Part shown: piece after piece, positions 1 through 8,423 of the stretch | How the letters are laid out: each line of letters opens with the position of its first letter | Position numbering within the stretch: position 1 is the stretch's first letter | Origin: Paenibacillus baekrokdamisoli | Lineage (GTDB): Bacteria > Bacillota > Bacilli > Paenibacillales > Paenibacillaceae | NCBI RefSeq assembly: GCF_003945345.1 | Contig: NZ_AP019308.1 | Coordinates: 558,001 to 622,000 of the forward strand | Direction: 5' to 3' | DNA length: 64,000 nt | Notes under the pieces: generated by a model | Told to the model about the DNA's origin: nothing | Databases searched by the model: none | Seen by the model: only the letters and a program-made list of their open reading frames with translations | Made by a program: the position numbers and the translations under genes

Positions 1-1
1 G

Positions 2-187
2 ATGTCCTTCAGCACCGCTGTATTGACAGCCAAAGTAGAGCAAGCTGAAGCGATGATCCGCAGTGGAATGACCTTAACGGAGATTTCCGATAAGCTGGGA
101 TACTTAAATCTCAGCTCATTTACCCGTATGTTCAAGAAAATTAAGGGTGTCGCTCCGTCGCATTACACGGAAACCGAAACCGATTAA
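2..187 (+). CDS. AraC-family DNA-binding protein, C-terminal end (5' part outside window)
   Basis: Only the last 61 residues are visible. They contain the second helix-turn-helix of an AraC/XylS domain: 'LTEISDKLGYLNLSSFTRMF' is the recognition helix region and 'KKIKGVAPSHY' is the classic family end. The internal Met at position 2 is not a convincing start because the family needs a first helix-turn-helix upstream, so the gene begins outside the window. By position it is probably the response regulator or AraC activator of the sugar operon that starts about 150 bases later on the same strand. Whether a receiver domain lies at its N-terminus cannot be seen. Confidence 0.85.
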   Translation: MSFSTAVLTAKVEQAEAMIRSGMTLTEISDKLGYLNLSSFTRMFKKIKGVAPSHYTETETD

Positions 188-252
188 AAAATGATAAACC
201 TACATTAAAAAATGATAAACCTTTTCCGCTTTGGGTATAAAATGATAAATCA
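184..252 (+). promoter_or_regulatory. Three direct repeats of an AATGATAAA-type box upstream of the first ABC operon
   Basis: The box ATGATAAA followed by C or T occurs at 191, 212 and 242. The first two copies lie in a longer shared block (TTAAAAAATGATAAACCT) exactly 21 bases apart, and the third is 30 bases further on. Two-turn spacing of direct repeats is what AraC-type activators usually contact, and the preceding gene encodes one. The role as operator is inferred. Confidence 0.5.
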
Positions 253-341
253 AATGGTTGGCTTTGGACATTCATCTATGAATGGAAAGTTCCTATACTA
301 AAGGTGCTAGACAACAAAGAATGAAAGAGGGGAAGCTTTCC

Positions 342-1682
342 ATGAAATTAAAAAAAGGCACCGCATTAATTACAGCAGTAATGTTGATGACAGCACTTAC
401 CCTTAGTGCCTGTTCATCAGGCTCAAATGAAAGCGCTACACCAAATGATTCCTCTACCTCCGGTAGTGGGGACAAAGTCAATATTGTTTTTTGGAATTCA
501 GGGTATGCAACTATTGACGAAAATAACAAATCCAAGAAAAAAGAAGACTTCTACATTTCTCAAGCAGTGGCTAGATATGAGAAGGCACATCCGAATGTAA
601 CGATTGATGTGCAGGACATCCCTTCGGGAGATCAGCTGTTCGCTAAATTCCAAACAGCTAGTATTGCCAATAATGGTCCGGATATGACTGTTCTCTGGTC
701 GGGTACGTACATGCTTCGCTTCAAGCAGTTCTTGGAGCCGATGGATAGTTACTTTACAAGTGAAGAAAGATCCAGAATCGTTGGCTGGAACGCAGTTACG
801 GAAGACTTCAAGACAGACGGCAAAGCCTATGGTGTTCCATTCCAGACGGACGGCACGTTTGTTCTAGCGTATAACAAGAAGATCTTTGCTGATGCAGGGG
901 TTGATCCTATTGCACAGCGTCCGAAGAATTTCCAGGAATTCGTAGCCATGTTGGATAAAATCAAATCAAAAGAGGTTACACCTCTTGGATTGTTCAAGGA
1001 CAGTTTCCTTCATGTACCGGACTACTGGATTGCACAGACGGTGGATACTTCCGGTCTGGACAAATTGGTTAAAGGCAAAATGGACTTCTCCGATCCAAAG
1101 CTTGTGAATGTCATGAAGGGCTGGCGTGAGCTGTTTGCCAAAGACTTGGTCATTGCCGATGATTCAATCCGACAATTGTTTATTCAAGGACAATTAGGTA
1201 TGGCTGTAGGCGCCAATTCAGATATCTTGACCTATAGCAAAGAGATGGGCGACAACTTGGGTATCATGAAACTTCCTGATTTCAGCGAGGATGTCAAAAT
1301 CCACGATGGCGGTCCAGGCGGAGTCGGCGCTGCATTTGTCGTGACGAATTACTCCGAGCACAAAAAAGAAACAGCAGATTTCATCAAGTTCCTCATGAGC
1401 AAGGACGAGCAAATTAACAAAATCAAGTCAGGTGAAGCTCGTATTACTGTAGTCAATGATGTCGATGTGAATCAATATGATTCGAATCCATTGGTGAAAC
1501 AGATGCAGGATATGGCTAATGAGCCGAGCACGATTTTCTGGCCTGATAATGTGTACCCTGCAGAGCTGACAAGTGAAATGATGTCGCTGCAATCCCTTGT
1601 TTCCAACGGGAAAATGTCGGCGGAAGATTTCATGAAAAAGATTGATAAAAAACGTAATGAGGTGCTGAAAAGCGCGCAATAG
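342..1682 (+). CDS. Sugar ABC transporter substrate-binding lipoprotein (family 1)
   Basis: Extracellular solute-binding protein of a CUT1-type carbohydrate importer. The first 24 residues form a lipoprotein signal peptide: two lysines, a hydrophobic stretch, then lipobox LSAC with Cys24 as the lipidation site. The mature part has the expected 'KAHPNVTIDVQDIP' strand and a C-terminal helical region. I chose ATG 342 because GAGAGGGG-like bases sit 9 nt ahead of it. The in-frame ATG at 282 has no ribosome site and would put 20 polar residues before the signal peptide. The 446 aa length is normal. Two permease genes follow and no ATPase is present, so an MsmX-like shared ATPase elsewhere is likely. 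The ligand is unknown; the downstream genes suggest a glycoside of a pentose or uronic acid. Confidence 0.93.
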   Translation: MKLKKGTALITAVMLMTALTLSACSSGSNESATPNDSSTSGSGDKVNIVFWNSGYATIDENNKSKKKEDFYISQAVARYEKAHPNVTIDVQDIPSGDQLFAKFQTASIANNGPDMTVLWSGTYMLRFKQFLEPMDSYFTSEERSRIVGWNAVTEDFKTDGKAYGVPFQTDGTFVLAYNKKIFADAGVDPIAQRPKNFQEFVAMLDKIKSKEVTPLGLFKDSFLHVPDYWIAQTVDTSGLDKLVKGKMDFSDPKLVNVMKGWRELFAKDLVIADDSIRQLFIQGQLGMAVGANSDILTYSKEMGDNLGIMKLPDFSEDVKIHDGGPGGVGAAFVVTNYSEHKKETADFIKFLMSKDEQINKIKSGEARITVVNDVDVNQYDSNPLVKQMQDMANEPSTIFWPDNVYPAELTSEMMSLQSLVSNGKMSAEDFMKKIDKKRNEVLKSAQ

Positions 1683-1705
1683 CCAGTAAAGTGTTAAATT
1701 GATGA

Positions 1706-1721
1706 GCCCCCTTAGGGGGGC
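1706..1721 (+). terminator. Intercistronic stem-loop between binding protein and permease
   Basis: GCCCCC pairs with GGGGGC around a TTAG loop, followed by a short CACTTTTAT tail. It lies in the 71-base gap before the first permease. The weak T-run suggests a partial terminator or an mRNA-stabilising hairpin that keeps the binding protein more abundant than the permeases. Confidence 0.55.
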
Positions 1722-1753
1722 CACTTTTATGAATAGCAAGGAGGAGTATGGGA

Positions 1754-2620
1754 ATGAGTCTCAAGCAAGAGCGCTGGGTTGGTTTATTGTCCTTGCTGCC
1801 GGCTTTTCTGTTATTAGCCATATTTGTGGGTTATCCCATGCTTAATACGTTCTTTCATAGCTTTACTTCATGGGACGGGGTAACATCCAAATTTATCGGA
1901 TTAAGCAACTTTAAGAATATCATCACGAATGGCGATTTGCCGCTCATGCTGCGAAACAATCTGATCTTCCTGTTATCTGTTCCAGGCATATTGTTGATCT
2001 CACTTGTGGTATCTGTACTGCTGCACGAGGAGGTTCTAGGCTGGCGCTTCTTCCGTTCCGTTTATTATTTACCTAGTATTTTGTCTACGGTCGTTATCGG
2101 TTTCTTGGTTAAGACGATGTTCTCAGGCAGAGGTGTCGTTAATACCATTATGGAGAGCGTCGGACTAGGCGATTATATTGTGAGCTGGCTTGAGAACGTT
2201 CCTGCCGAATTCATGATATTGATCCTTTGCTTCTACTGGCAGACTCTTGGTCAGGGTACGCTCATTTTCTTGTCAGGGCTGTCATCCATTTCTCCTGAAT
2301 TGTACGATGCTGCTAAGATAGATGGAACAACCTGGTGGCAGCGATTATTCCATATCATCATTCCATCTCTTTATCCAACCATTTTCTACTTTACGATTGT
2401 CAATGTTATTTATGTTTTTGTCGGATTATTTGGACTTGTCTTTGCCGTTACTGGCGGAGGGCCAGGCTACGAAACGACTCCGATCGATTATATGATTTAT
2501 ATTCAGGCCTTCAAAAGCGGCAATATGGGCTACGCGAGCGCGCTTTCGATGTTTCTGTTCGTCATTGTTATGTTTATTACCTGGATTCAGTTGAAAATAT
2601 CCAAACGATTGGATCAATAG
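1754..2620 (+). CDS. Sugar ABC transporter permease (MalF-like)
   Basis: Inner component of the first importer, with about six hydrophobic segments. The cytoplasmic EAA loop reads 'ELYDAAKIDGTTWWQRLFHI' at about residues 185-204. The ribosome site AAGGAGGAG (1738-1746) fits ATG 1754 better than ATG 1748, which would sit almost on top of it. The resulting 288 aa is the usual size. It pairs with the next permease to form the membrane channel; the solute-binding protein and probably a shared ATPase complete the complex. Confidence 0.93.
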   Translation: MSLKQERWVGLLSLLPAFLLLAIFVGYPMLNTFFHSFTSWDGVTSKFIGLSNFKNIITNGDLPLMLRNNLIFLLSVPGILLISLVVSVLLHEEVLGWRFFRSVYYLPSILSTVVIGFLVKTMFSGRGVVNTIMESVGLGDYIVSWLENVPAEFMILILCFYWQTLGQGTLIFLSGLSSISPELYDAAKIDGTTWWQRLFHIIIPSLYPTIFYFTIVNVIYVFVGLFGLVFAVTGGGPGYETTPIDYMIYIQAFKSGNMGYASALSMFLFVIVMFITWIQLKISKRLDQ

Positions 2621-2629
2621 GAGGACATT

Positions 2630-3460
2630 ATGAATACTGCCACTAGAAGAGGGATTCGATTCTTAATCTTTATCACTCTCGCTATTATCGCCATCACGGC
2701 ATTGTATCCCCTCCTTTACATGGTTTTTAGCAGTATGAAGCCTACGATTGAATTTATCAAGCACCCAATTGGGCCTCCCAAAACCTGGTATATTGATAAT
2801 TTCAAAGCGTTGATTTATCGCTTTTCCATGTTTCGCGTATTTGGTAATTCCATCTTATATGTAGGGCTGAGCATGATTGCTTGTCTAGCTATTTCTATTC
2901 CAGCTGCATACGCTTTTGCAAAATTGAAATTTGCATTTAGAAACGGCTTTTACATTATCATGATTGCTACGATGACGATTCCTGGCATCACCTTTATTAT
3001 TCCCAACTATCTATTGATGTCAAAAATCGGTTGGACCAACCACATCATTTCTGTTATTGTCATCTGGGCAGTAACGGCTATTCCTAGTACGGTTTTCTTG
3101 CTCACATCATTGATGCGGGCAATGCCTGATGAAGTGCTCGAAGCGATAAAAATTGACGGTGCAAAATATTTCCAGACGATGACGAAATTAATTCTGCCCA
3201 TGAGCTTGCCAGGCGTGGTGACGGTATCAATATTCAATGCAACGAACTGGTGGAATGATTTATTGACCCCATTGATTTATCTGCAATCCGAAAAGCTGAA
3301 TACGATGACCGTTGTAGTAGCGACTGTTCTTAACAGGTTCAGCTCGGACTTCCCACTTCTCTTATCAGGATTGCTGCTTGTTTCACTGCCGCCGATTGCG
3401 ATTTATATTGTATTCCAAGGTTATATTCGTAAAGGTTTAGTTGTGGGAGCTGTCAAATAG
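2630..3460 (+). CDS. Sugar ABC transporter permease (MalG-like)
   Basis: Second channel subunit of the first importer, 276 aa with about six membrane segments. The EAA loop 'EVLEAIKIDGAKYFQTMTKL' lies in the second half, and the C-terminal 'YIRKGLVVGAVK' is the standard MalG-family ending. AGGAGG lies 5 bases before ATG 2630, and only 9 bases separate it from the preceding stop, so the two permeases are translated from one message. Confidence 0.94.
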   Translation: MNTATRRGIRFLIFITLAIIAITALYPLLYMVFSSMKPTIEFIKHPIGPPKTWYIDNFKALIYRFSMFRVFGNSILYVGLSMIACLAISIPAAYAFAKLKFAFRNGFYIIMIATMTIPGITFIIPNYLLMSKIGWTNHIISVIVIWAVTAIPSTVFLLTSLMRAMPDEVLEAIKIDGAKYFQTMTKLILPMSLPGVVTVSIFNATNWWNDLLTPLIYLQSEKLNTMTVVVATVLNRFSSDFPLLLSGLLLVSLPPIAIYIVFQGYIRKGLVVGAVK

Positions 3461-3492
3461 ACCAAATTGTGGAGCGAAAGGAATGGATACGC

Positions 3493-4272
3493 ATGAATAA
3501 GAAGCAAGGTCGTCTCTTTTCAAAAGTAGCTATTGTCACAGGAGCAGCAGCGGGAATCGGTAAAGGAACTGCTTTACTCTTTGCCGAGGAGGACGCTAGC
3601 GTTGTACTGGTCGATGTTAACGAGGAGAAATTAAACGAGGTTGCCGCAGAGATTCGCCAAATGGGTGGAAGCTGTGAAATCGTGTGCGGGAATGTGGGTC
3701 TAATGAAGACTGCGGAGGAAGCAGTAGCATGCGCGGTTAATGTCTACGGCCGACTCGATATTTTATTTAACAATGCGGGAATTATGCCCGTCGGCGATAT
3801 TCTGGATTATCCTGAAGAGATTTGGGATGAAGTACTGCAGGTCAACCTGAAGTCCATGTTCCTGATGTGCAAAAAGGCCATTCCGGAGATGCTCAAAAGA
3901 AACAGCGGCTCCATTATTAATACGTCCTCTGTAATGGCTTCATTAACAGAGCCGGGCTATACAGCCTATTCGGCTTCCAAAGCGGGTATTATCGGCTTGA
4001 CCAAGGAAATTGCCGTCTCGTATACCGAGAAGGGAATTCGCTGCAACTCCATTGCACCGGGCTGGGTTGAAACGGATATGAACGTTCGACTCGCCGAAAG
4101 TATGGGGGGCATGGACAAATTGTACCCGATTATCAAGCAGCAGCAGCCGCTCGGAAGAATGGCTACGACACGCGAAGTTGCTTATGCGGTGCTGTTTCTG
4201 GCCTCGGATGAATCCGTCGCTGTCAGCGGTTCTTGCCTGAGCATCGATGGAGCGGCATCGGCTGCGATTTAA
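3493..4272 (+). CDS. Short-chain dehydrogenase/reductase, probable sugar 1-dehydrogenase
   Basis: Classical SDR of 259 aa. The cofactor motif TGAAAGIG is at residues 16-23, NNAG at about 93-96, and the catalytic set is Asn118, Ser146, Tyr159 and Lys163 (YSASK). I prefer ATG 3493, which has AAAGGAA 9 bases upstream; the in-frame GTG 3469 has no ribosome site. Being inside a transport and sugar-acid operon, it most likely oxidises a free aldose to its lactone as the first step of a non-phosphorylating route. The exact substrate (arabinose, xylose, galactose, fucose or a uronate) cannot be read from the sequence. Confidence 0.85.
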   Translation: MNKKQGRLFSKVAIVTGAAAGIGKGTALLFAEEDASVVLVDVNEEKLNEVAAEIRQMGGSCEIVCGNVGLMKTAEEAVACAVNVYGRLDILFNNAGIMPVGDILDYPEEIWDEVLQVNLKSMFLMCKKAIPEMLKRNSGSIINTSSVMASLTEPGYTAYSASKAGIIGLTKEIAVSYTEKGIRCNSIAPGWVETDMNVRLAESMGGMDKLYPIIKQQQPLGRMATTREVAYAVLFLASDESVAVSGSCLSIDGAASAAI

Positions 4273-4323
4273 CGACGAAAATTCTTAATAAAAAATAAGT
4301 CATTTTAATTTGGAGGAATTCCC

Positions 4324-5670
4324 ATGGTTAAAATCAGTATTATTGGAGCAGGCTCTGCCATGTTTTCCCTAAGTCTAATCAAAGATATTTGCCTTACACC
4401 TTCCCTTGAAGGCAGTGTAATCAGCTTTATGGACATCGATGAGCAGCGTTTGAACAGCGCCTATTCGCTTTGTGAGCGTTATGCCAAAGAGGCAAATATT
4501 CAGCTGACTCTTGAAAAAACGACAGACCGGAGAGAATCAATTCGCGGAGCTGACTTTGTCTTGCTCGCGGCGTTAGTTGGAGGACATCAGCGTCTGAAAG
4601 ACGGATGGGATATTGCTCAGAAACATGGTTATCGCTTTGGAGGAAGCCTTCACGTCATGCATGATGAAGGATTCTGGATCAATTTCGATCAGCTGCGCCT
4701 AATGGAATCTGTTATGCAGGATATTTTGGAGATCTGTCCGAATGCTTGGTACATGCTTGTGTCCAACCCTGTTATGGCTGGCGTAACTTACTTGCAGCGC
4801 AAATATCCGCAAGCCAAACTTGCAGGCTTCTGCCACGGCTCCAATGGAGTAAAAGCAGTCGCTGAGGTGATTGGTCTTGATCCGGAACATATTACTTATG
4901 AGATTCCAGGCGTTAACCATTTTATCTGGCTGACAGAGTTCCGTTACAAAGGGGAAAATGCATTTCCTATTCTGGATCGCTGGATCGAAGAGAAATCGGC
5001 AGCCTACATTGAGACTTGTGCGACCTGCGACTGGCTCGGACCAAAGGCGATTGATCTTTACAAGAAATTCGGCGTATTCCCAATCGGCGATACAGGAAAT
5101 CCTGGGGGCGGTTCATGGCCAGCTTGGCATCATGCGGATGAAGCAACAGAGCTCCTTTACAAGGAAGATCCTCAGGCATGGTGGCGTGACCTTTACTTCG
5201 CAGGAGGAGCTGCGGGCGTAGAGAAAATCCAGAAAGTTTCAGAGAATACGGCTGAGAACGTTATGGATAGCTTCCCGCCAGTGCATTCGTCCGAACCGAT
5301 GATTCCGTTTATCGAAGCGATTGCTTGCGATGTTCCTAGAGTGATGATCCTTAATATTTTGAATGATAGCAGTTATGTGCCTGGCATCCCGCAAGATTTT
5401 CAGGTAGAAATTCCTTGCTACGTCAGTGGAATAGGGGTCCAAGGCATCAAAACGAAAGGCTTGCCTAAACCTTTGATTAACTTTGCACTGCGTGATCGTG
5501 TTGCACCAGTCGAGCTGGAGCTGCAAGCCTACGAAAGCGGAAACTATGGCGACCTTGTGCAATTAATTATGATGGATCCGTGGACTCGTTCTGAACAACA
5601 GGCGCGGGCGCTGCTGGATGAGATCCTTGAATTACCTAGCCTTGCTGCGATGAGAGAGCATTTTAATTAA
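4324..5670 (+). CDS. Glycoside hydrolase family 4 protein, NAD- and metal-dependent
   Basis: GH4 enzymes cleave glycosides by an oxidation-elimination route using NAD and Mn2+. The NAD-binding segment GAGSAMF is at residues 8-14 and the 'VSNPV' strand at about 146-150. The metal site is formed by Cys170 in 'FCHGSNG' and His199 in 'PGVNHFIW'. The motif CHGS differs from CN(V/I)P of the phospho-glycosidases and from CHSV of alpha-galactosidases and alpha-glucosidases. From memory, CHGx has been linked to alpha-glucuronidases and CHEV to alpha-galacturonidases, so a uronide substrate is plausible. The gene has a GGAGGAA site and 448 aa, a normal length. There is no signal peptide, so it acts on imported glycosides in the cytoplasm. 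Confidence 0.85.
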   Translation: MVKISIIGAGSAMFSLSLIKDICLTPSLEGSVISFMDIDEQRLNSAYSLCERYAKEANIQLTLEKTTDRRESIRGADFVLLAALVGGHQRLKDGWDIAQKHGYRFGGSLHVMHDEGFWINFDQLRLMESVMQDILEICPNAWYMLVSNPVMAGVTYLQRKYPQAKLAGFCHGSNGVKAVAEVIGLDPEHITYEIPGVNHFIWLTEFRYKGENAFPILDRWIEEKSAAYIETCATCDWLGPKAIDLYKKFGVFPIGDTGNPGGGSWPAWHHADEATELLYKEDPQAWWRDLYFAGGAAGVEKIQKVSENTAENVMDSFPPVHSSEPMIPFIEAIACDVPRVMILNILNDSSYVPGIPQDFQVEIPCYVSGIGVQGIKTKGLPKPLINFALRDRVAPVELELQAYESGNYGDLVQLIMMDPWTRSEQQARALLDEILELPSLAAMREHFN

Positions 5671-5683
5671 AGGAGCGGGTTGT

Positions 5684-6661
5684 ATGGCAATCGAACAGTT
5701 TGACCTTTACGGCGAAACCGCGATAAGAGTGCAAAATGAGGAGATGGAATTCATTCTTGTTCCCGCATGGGGGAGCAATTTATTGTCTTTGCGATTAAAA
5801 AGCAAAAACCTTGAATTGCTGCGGTTTCCGAAAAGTCGGGAATTGTACCAGGCAGATCCAATATTGTATGGACTGCCGATTCTCTTTCCTCCCAATCGTA
5901 TTGCCGATGGTACGTTTGATTTTAATGGCAAGAAGTATTGCTTTAACATCAACGACCCTTTAGAACACAATCATACGCATGGGTTGCTGTTCGATGCGCC
6001 GTGGACGTTCCTGCGGGCTGAAGCTGAAGGGGAACGAATCGTGCTGGAGACGATCATTCATTCGGAAGAGCATGAAGAGATTATGGCTCAATTCCCTCAT
6101 CTCTTTACCGTTCATATGCATTACATTCTGGAGCAGACAACGCTTACCATCGAAGCAACGATCAGCAGTCGGGATACAGCTCCATTTCCTTGGGGACTTG
6201 GTTATCATACGACATTCAATTATCCCTTTAATGGTTCTGGAGATCACTCCTTATGCCGGTTTTCACTTAATGCGGATAAGCAGTGGGTGCTGGACGAGAG
6301 ATTTTTGCCGACAGGGGAGCTTGTAGATATCCCTTATTTGGAACAGCTGCAAGAAGGGAAAAGCTTGGTTGGACACGCGCTTGATGATGCTTTCCAAACA
6401 GCAAAAACCGGAGCAAATGAAGCGGTGCTGACAGATAGGGGTTCCGGAATTTGCGTTGTATACAGCGGTGATGAGTATTTTAAACATTGGGTTATTTACA
6501 ATGATGATTCTAAGCAGGGTTATCTATGCCCAGAGCCGTATACGTGGATAACGAATGCGCCTAATTTGCAGCTTCCGGAGGAACTGACGGGTTTCCGCGT
6601 TCTCCAACCTGGCGAACAAGTGAAAACGACAACTCGAATTGTGATTGAAGAGGTGGTTTAA
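5684..6661 (+). CDS. Aldose 1-epimerase family protein
   Basis: A beta-sandwich sugar mutarotase-like protein of 325 aa. The expected general-acid region is at 'EHNHTHGLLFD' (residues 94-104) and a second histidine at 'GLGYHTTFNYP' (about 176-186). A glutamate near the end in 'LCPEPYTW' fits the catalytic base. It would interconvert anomers of the released sugar so that the dehydrogenase gets its preferred form. AAGGAG is correctly placed, the gene is 13 bases after the GH4 stop and 2 bases before the next start, so it is translationally linked to the operon. Confidence 0.85.
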   Translation: MAIEQFDLYGETAIRVQNEEMEFILVPAWGSNLLSLRLKSKNLELLRFPKSRELYQADPILYGLPILFPPNRIADGTFDFNGKKYCFNINDPLEHNHTHGLLFDAPWTFLRAEAEGERIVLETIIHSEEHEEIMAQFPHLFTVHMHYILEQTTLTIEATISSRDTAPFPWGLGYHTTFNYPFNGSGDHSLCRFSLNADKQWVLDERFLPTGELVDIPYLEQLQEGKSLVGHALDDAFQTAKTGANEAVLTDRGSGICVVYSGDEYFKHWVIYNDDSKQGYLCPEPYTWITNAPNLQLPEELTGFRVLQPGEQVKTTTRIVIEEVV

Positions 6662-6663
6662 AC

Positions 6664-8385
6664 ATGTCTTTGCGCAGTGATCGATGGTTTAAACATCCGT
6701 CTAAAGAAACGCGATTTCAGCATCTGTCGGCAATGAGGGCGAATGGCCATGTACCAGAATCGTTTGTAGGTAAGCCGATCATTGGCATTTTTAACTCATG
6801 GAGCGATTTGAACAGCTGCAATGCGCCTCATAAAGAATTGGTCGAGTTTGTTAAACGTGGCGTGCTGCTCGCCGGAGGATACCCGCTTGAGATGCATACG
6901 ATCACCACACCTTCTGATTTCATGAAGCCCTCGGATCTGCCCTACCGCAACCTGATGGCGATGGATGTTGAGGAATCTATTCGGGCATTGCCAATTGACG
7001 GCGCGGTGCTGCTCTGTGAATGCGATAAGACGACTCCTGCTCAGCTTATGGGCGCAGCCAGCAGTAATATTCCTTCCATTCAGCTTGCTGCTGGGCATCG
7101 GGCATCCGGATCGTTTCGCGGGAAGAAAGTGAATTATGGTACCGATCTTTGGCGATTAATGGATGATTACAATGCTGGACTGATGACAGACGAGGAATGG
7201 AAAGAGCTGGAGAAATGTATTTCGTGTACGCAGGGGGGATGTCCTGTAATGGGGACTTCTTCCACCATGAAATGTCTTTCGGAAGTACTTGGTATGATGC
7301 TTCCAGGCACATCCACTATTCCAGCCACGCATGCAGGCCGCAAATGGGCAGCGGAAGAAACGGGTAAACGAATTGTCGAGATGGTCAGGGAAGACTTGAC
7401 ACCAGCTCGTTTAATGACGGAAGCTGCTTTCGATAATGCGATCAAGCTGCTCGCAGCGATTGGTGGCTCTACCAATGCGGTTATCCACTTGACTGCGATT
7501 GCAGGTCGTCTCGGCATCAGCATCCCTTTGAAGAGGTATGAAGAATTGTCTGTGGACATTCCACTTCTGGTCAATCTTCAGCCGAGTGGTGAGCACAGTA
7601 TGGACGATTTCTTTGAAGCAGGCGGGCTTGGAGCTGTAATCAGCAGACTGCTGCCAGAGCTGGATACGACCTGTCTTAGCGCATTAGGTACTACGCTAGA
7701 AGAATCCTATCGCGATTATATGTCGTTCCGGGACGATGTTATTTATACAATAGATGAACCGTTCAAAGCGGATGCTGGCATTGCAGTGTTCACTGGTAAT
7801 TTGGCACCTAGCGGCGCGATTCTGAAACGAGCAGCCAGTTCCCTCATCAACCATAAACACAGAGGCAAAGCGATTGTATTCGATAGTTATGAAGACATGC
7901 ATGCACGAATAGATAGTGAAGAGCTGGAAGTCGACGAGATGTCCGTGCTTGTTCTGCGAAACTGCGGGCCTATTGGCGCAGGTATGCCAGAATGGGGAGC
8001 ACTGCCGATTCCCAAGAAGCTATTAAAGCAGGGTGTACGGGATATGGTTAGAATAAGCGATGCCCGTATGAGCGGAACAAGCTTCGGCACGAATATTCTG
8101 CATGTTTCACCGGAAGCGCAGCTTGGAGGACCACTGGCGGCAATCCGCAGCGGGGACTGGATCGAAGTGGATCTGGATCAGGGCATTCTTCATGTAGAAC
8201 TGGATGAAGCGGAAATAGCTGAACGAATGAAGGAATGGACGCCTGTTCGCGTGCATAAGCGTGGCTTTATGCGACTGCATACTGATCATATCCTGCAAGC
8301 CGAAGAAGGCTGCGATCTCGATTTCCTCCGTCCACGATCCAAAGAAGACGCGCATTTTATAGAACCAACCGTTGGAAGAGGTTAA
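6664..8385 (+). CDS. IlvD/Edd family dehydratase, probable pentonate or hexonate dehydratase
   Basis: Iron-sulfur dehydratase of 573 aa. Cys52 ('SDLNSCNAPHKEL'), Cys120 ('LLCECDKTTPA') and Cys193 ('TQGGCPVMGTSS') are the three positions that hold the [2Fe-2S] cluster in sugar-acid dehydratases; Lys122 is the likely carbamylated Mg ligand. The 'NSWSDLNSCNAPHKEL' start is closer to arabinonate/xylonate dehydratases than to dihydroxy-acid dehydratase, and no branched-chain amino acid genes are near. It would convert the aldonate made by the dehydrogenase to a 2-keto-3-deoxy acid. Start ATG 6664 lies 2 bases after the previous stop, with AAGAGGTGG upstream. Confidence 0.88.
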   Translation: MSLRSDRWFKHPSKETRFQHLSAMRANGHVPESFVGKPIIGIFNSWSDLNSCNAPHKELVEFVKRGVLLAGGYPLEMHTITTPSDFMKPSDLPYRNLMAMDVEESIRALPIDGAVLLCECDKTTPAQLMGAASSNIPSIQLAAGHRASGSFRGKKVNYGTDLWRLMDDYNAGLMTDEEWKELEKCISCTQGGCPVMGTSSTMKCLSEVLGMMLPGTSTIPATHAGRKWAAEETGKRIVEMVREDLTPARLMTEAAFDNAIKLLAAIGGSTNAVIHLTAIAGRLGISIPLKRYEELSVDIPLLVNLQPSGEHSMDDFFEAGGLGAVISRLLPELDTTCLSALGTTLEESYRDYMSFRDDVIYTIDEPFKADAGIAVFTGNLAPSGAILKRAASSLINHKHRGKAIVFDSYEDMHARIDSEELEVDEMSVLVLRNCGPIGAGMPEWGALPIPKKLLKQGVRDMVRISDARMSGTSFGTNILHVSPEAQLGGPLAAIRSGDWIEVDLDQGILHVELDEAEIAERMKEWTPVRVHKRGFMRLHTDHILQAEEGCDLDFLRPRSKEDAHFIEPTVGRG

Positions 8386-8423
8386 TTGAAAACAGCTTCG
8401 AATGATTCGAGGGGGAAACAGCA

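Noticed and set aside
282..341. Longer start for the first binding protein
   Set aside because: No ribosome site precedes ATG 282, and the extra residues are polar and placed before a normal lipoprotein signal.
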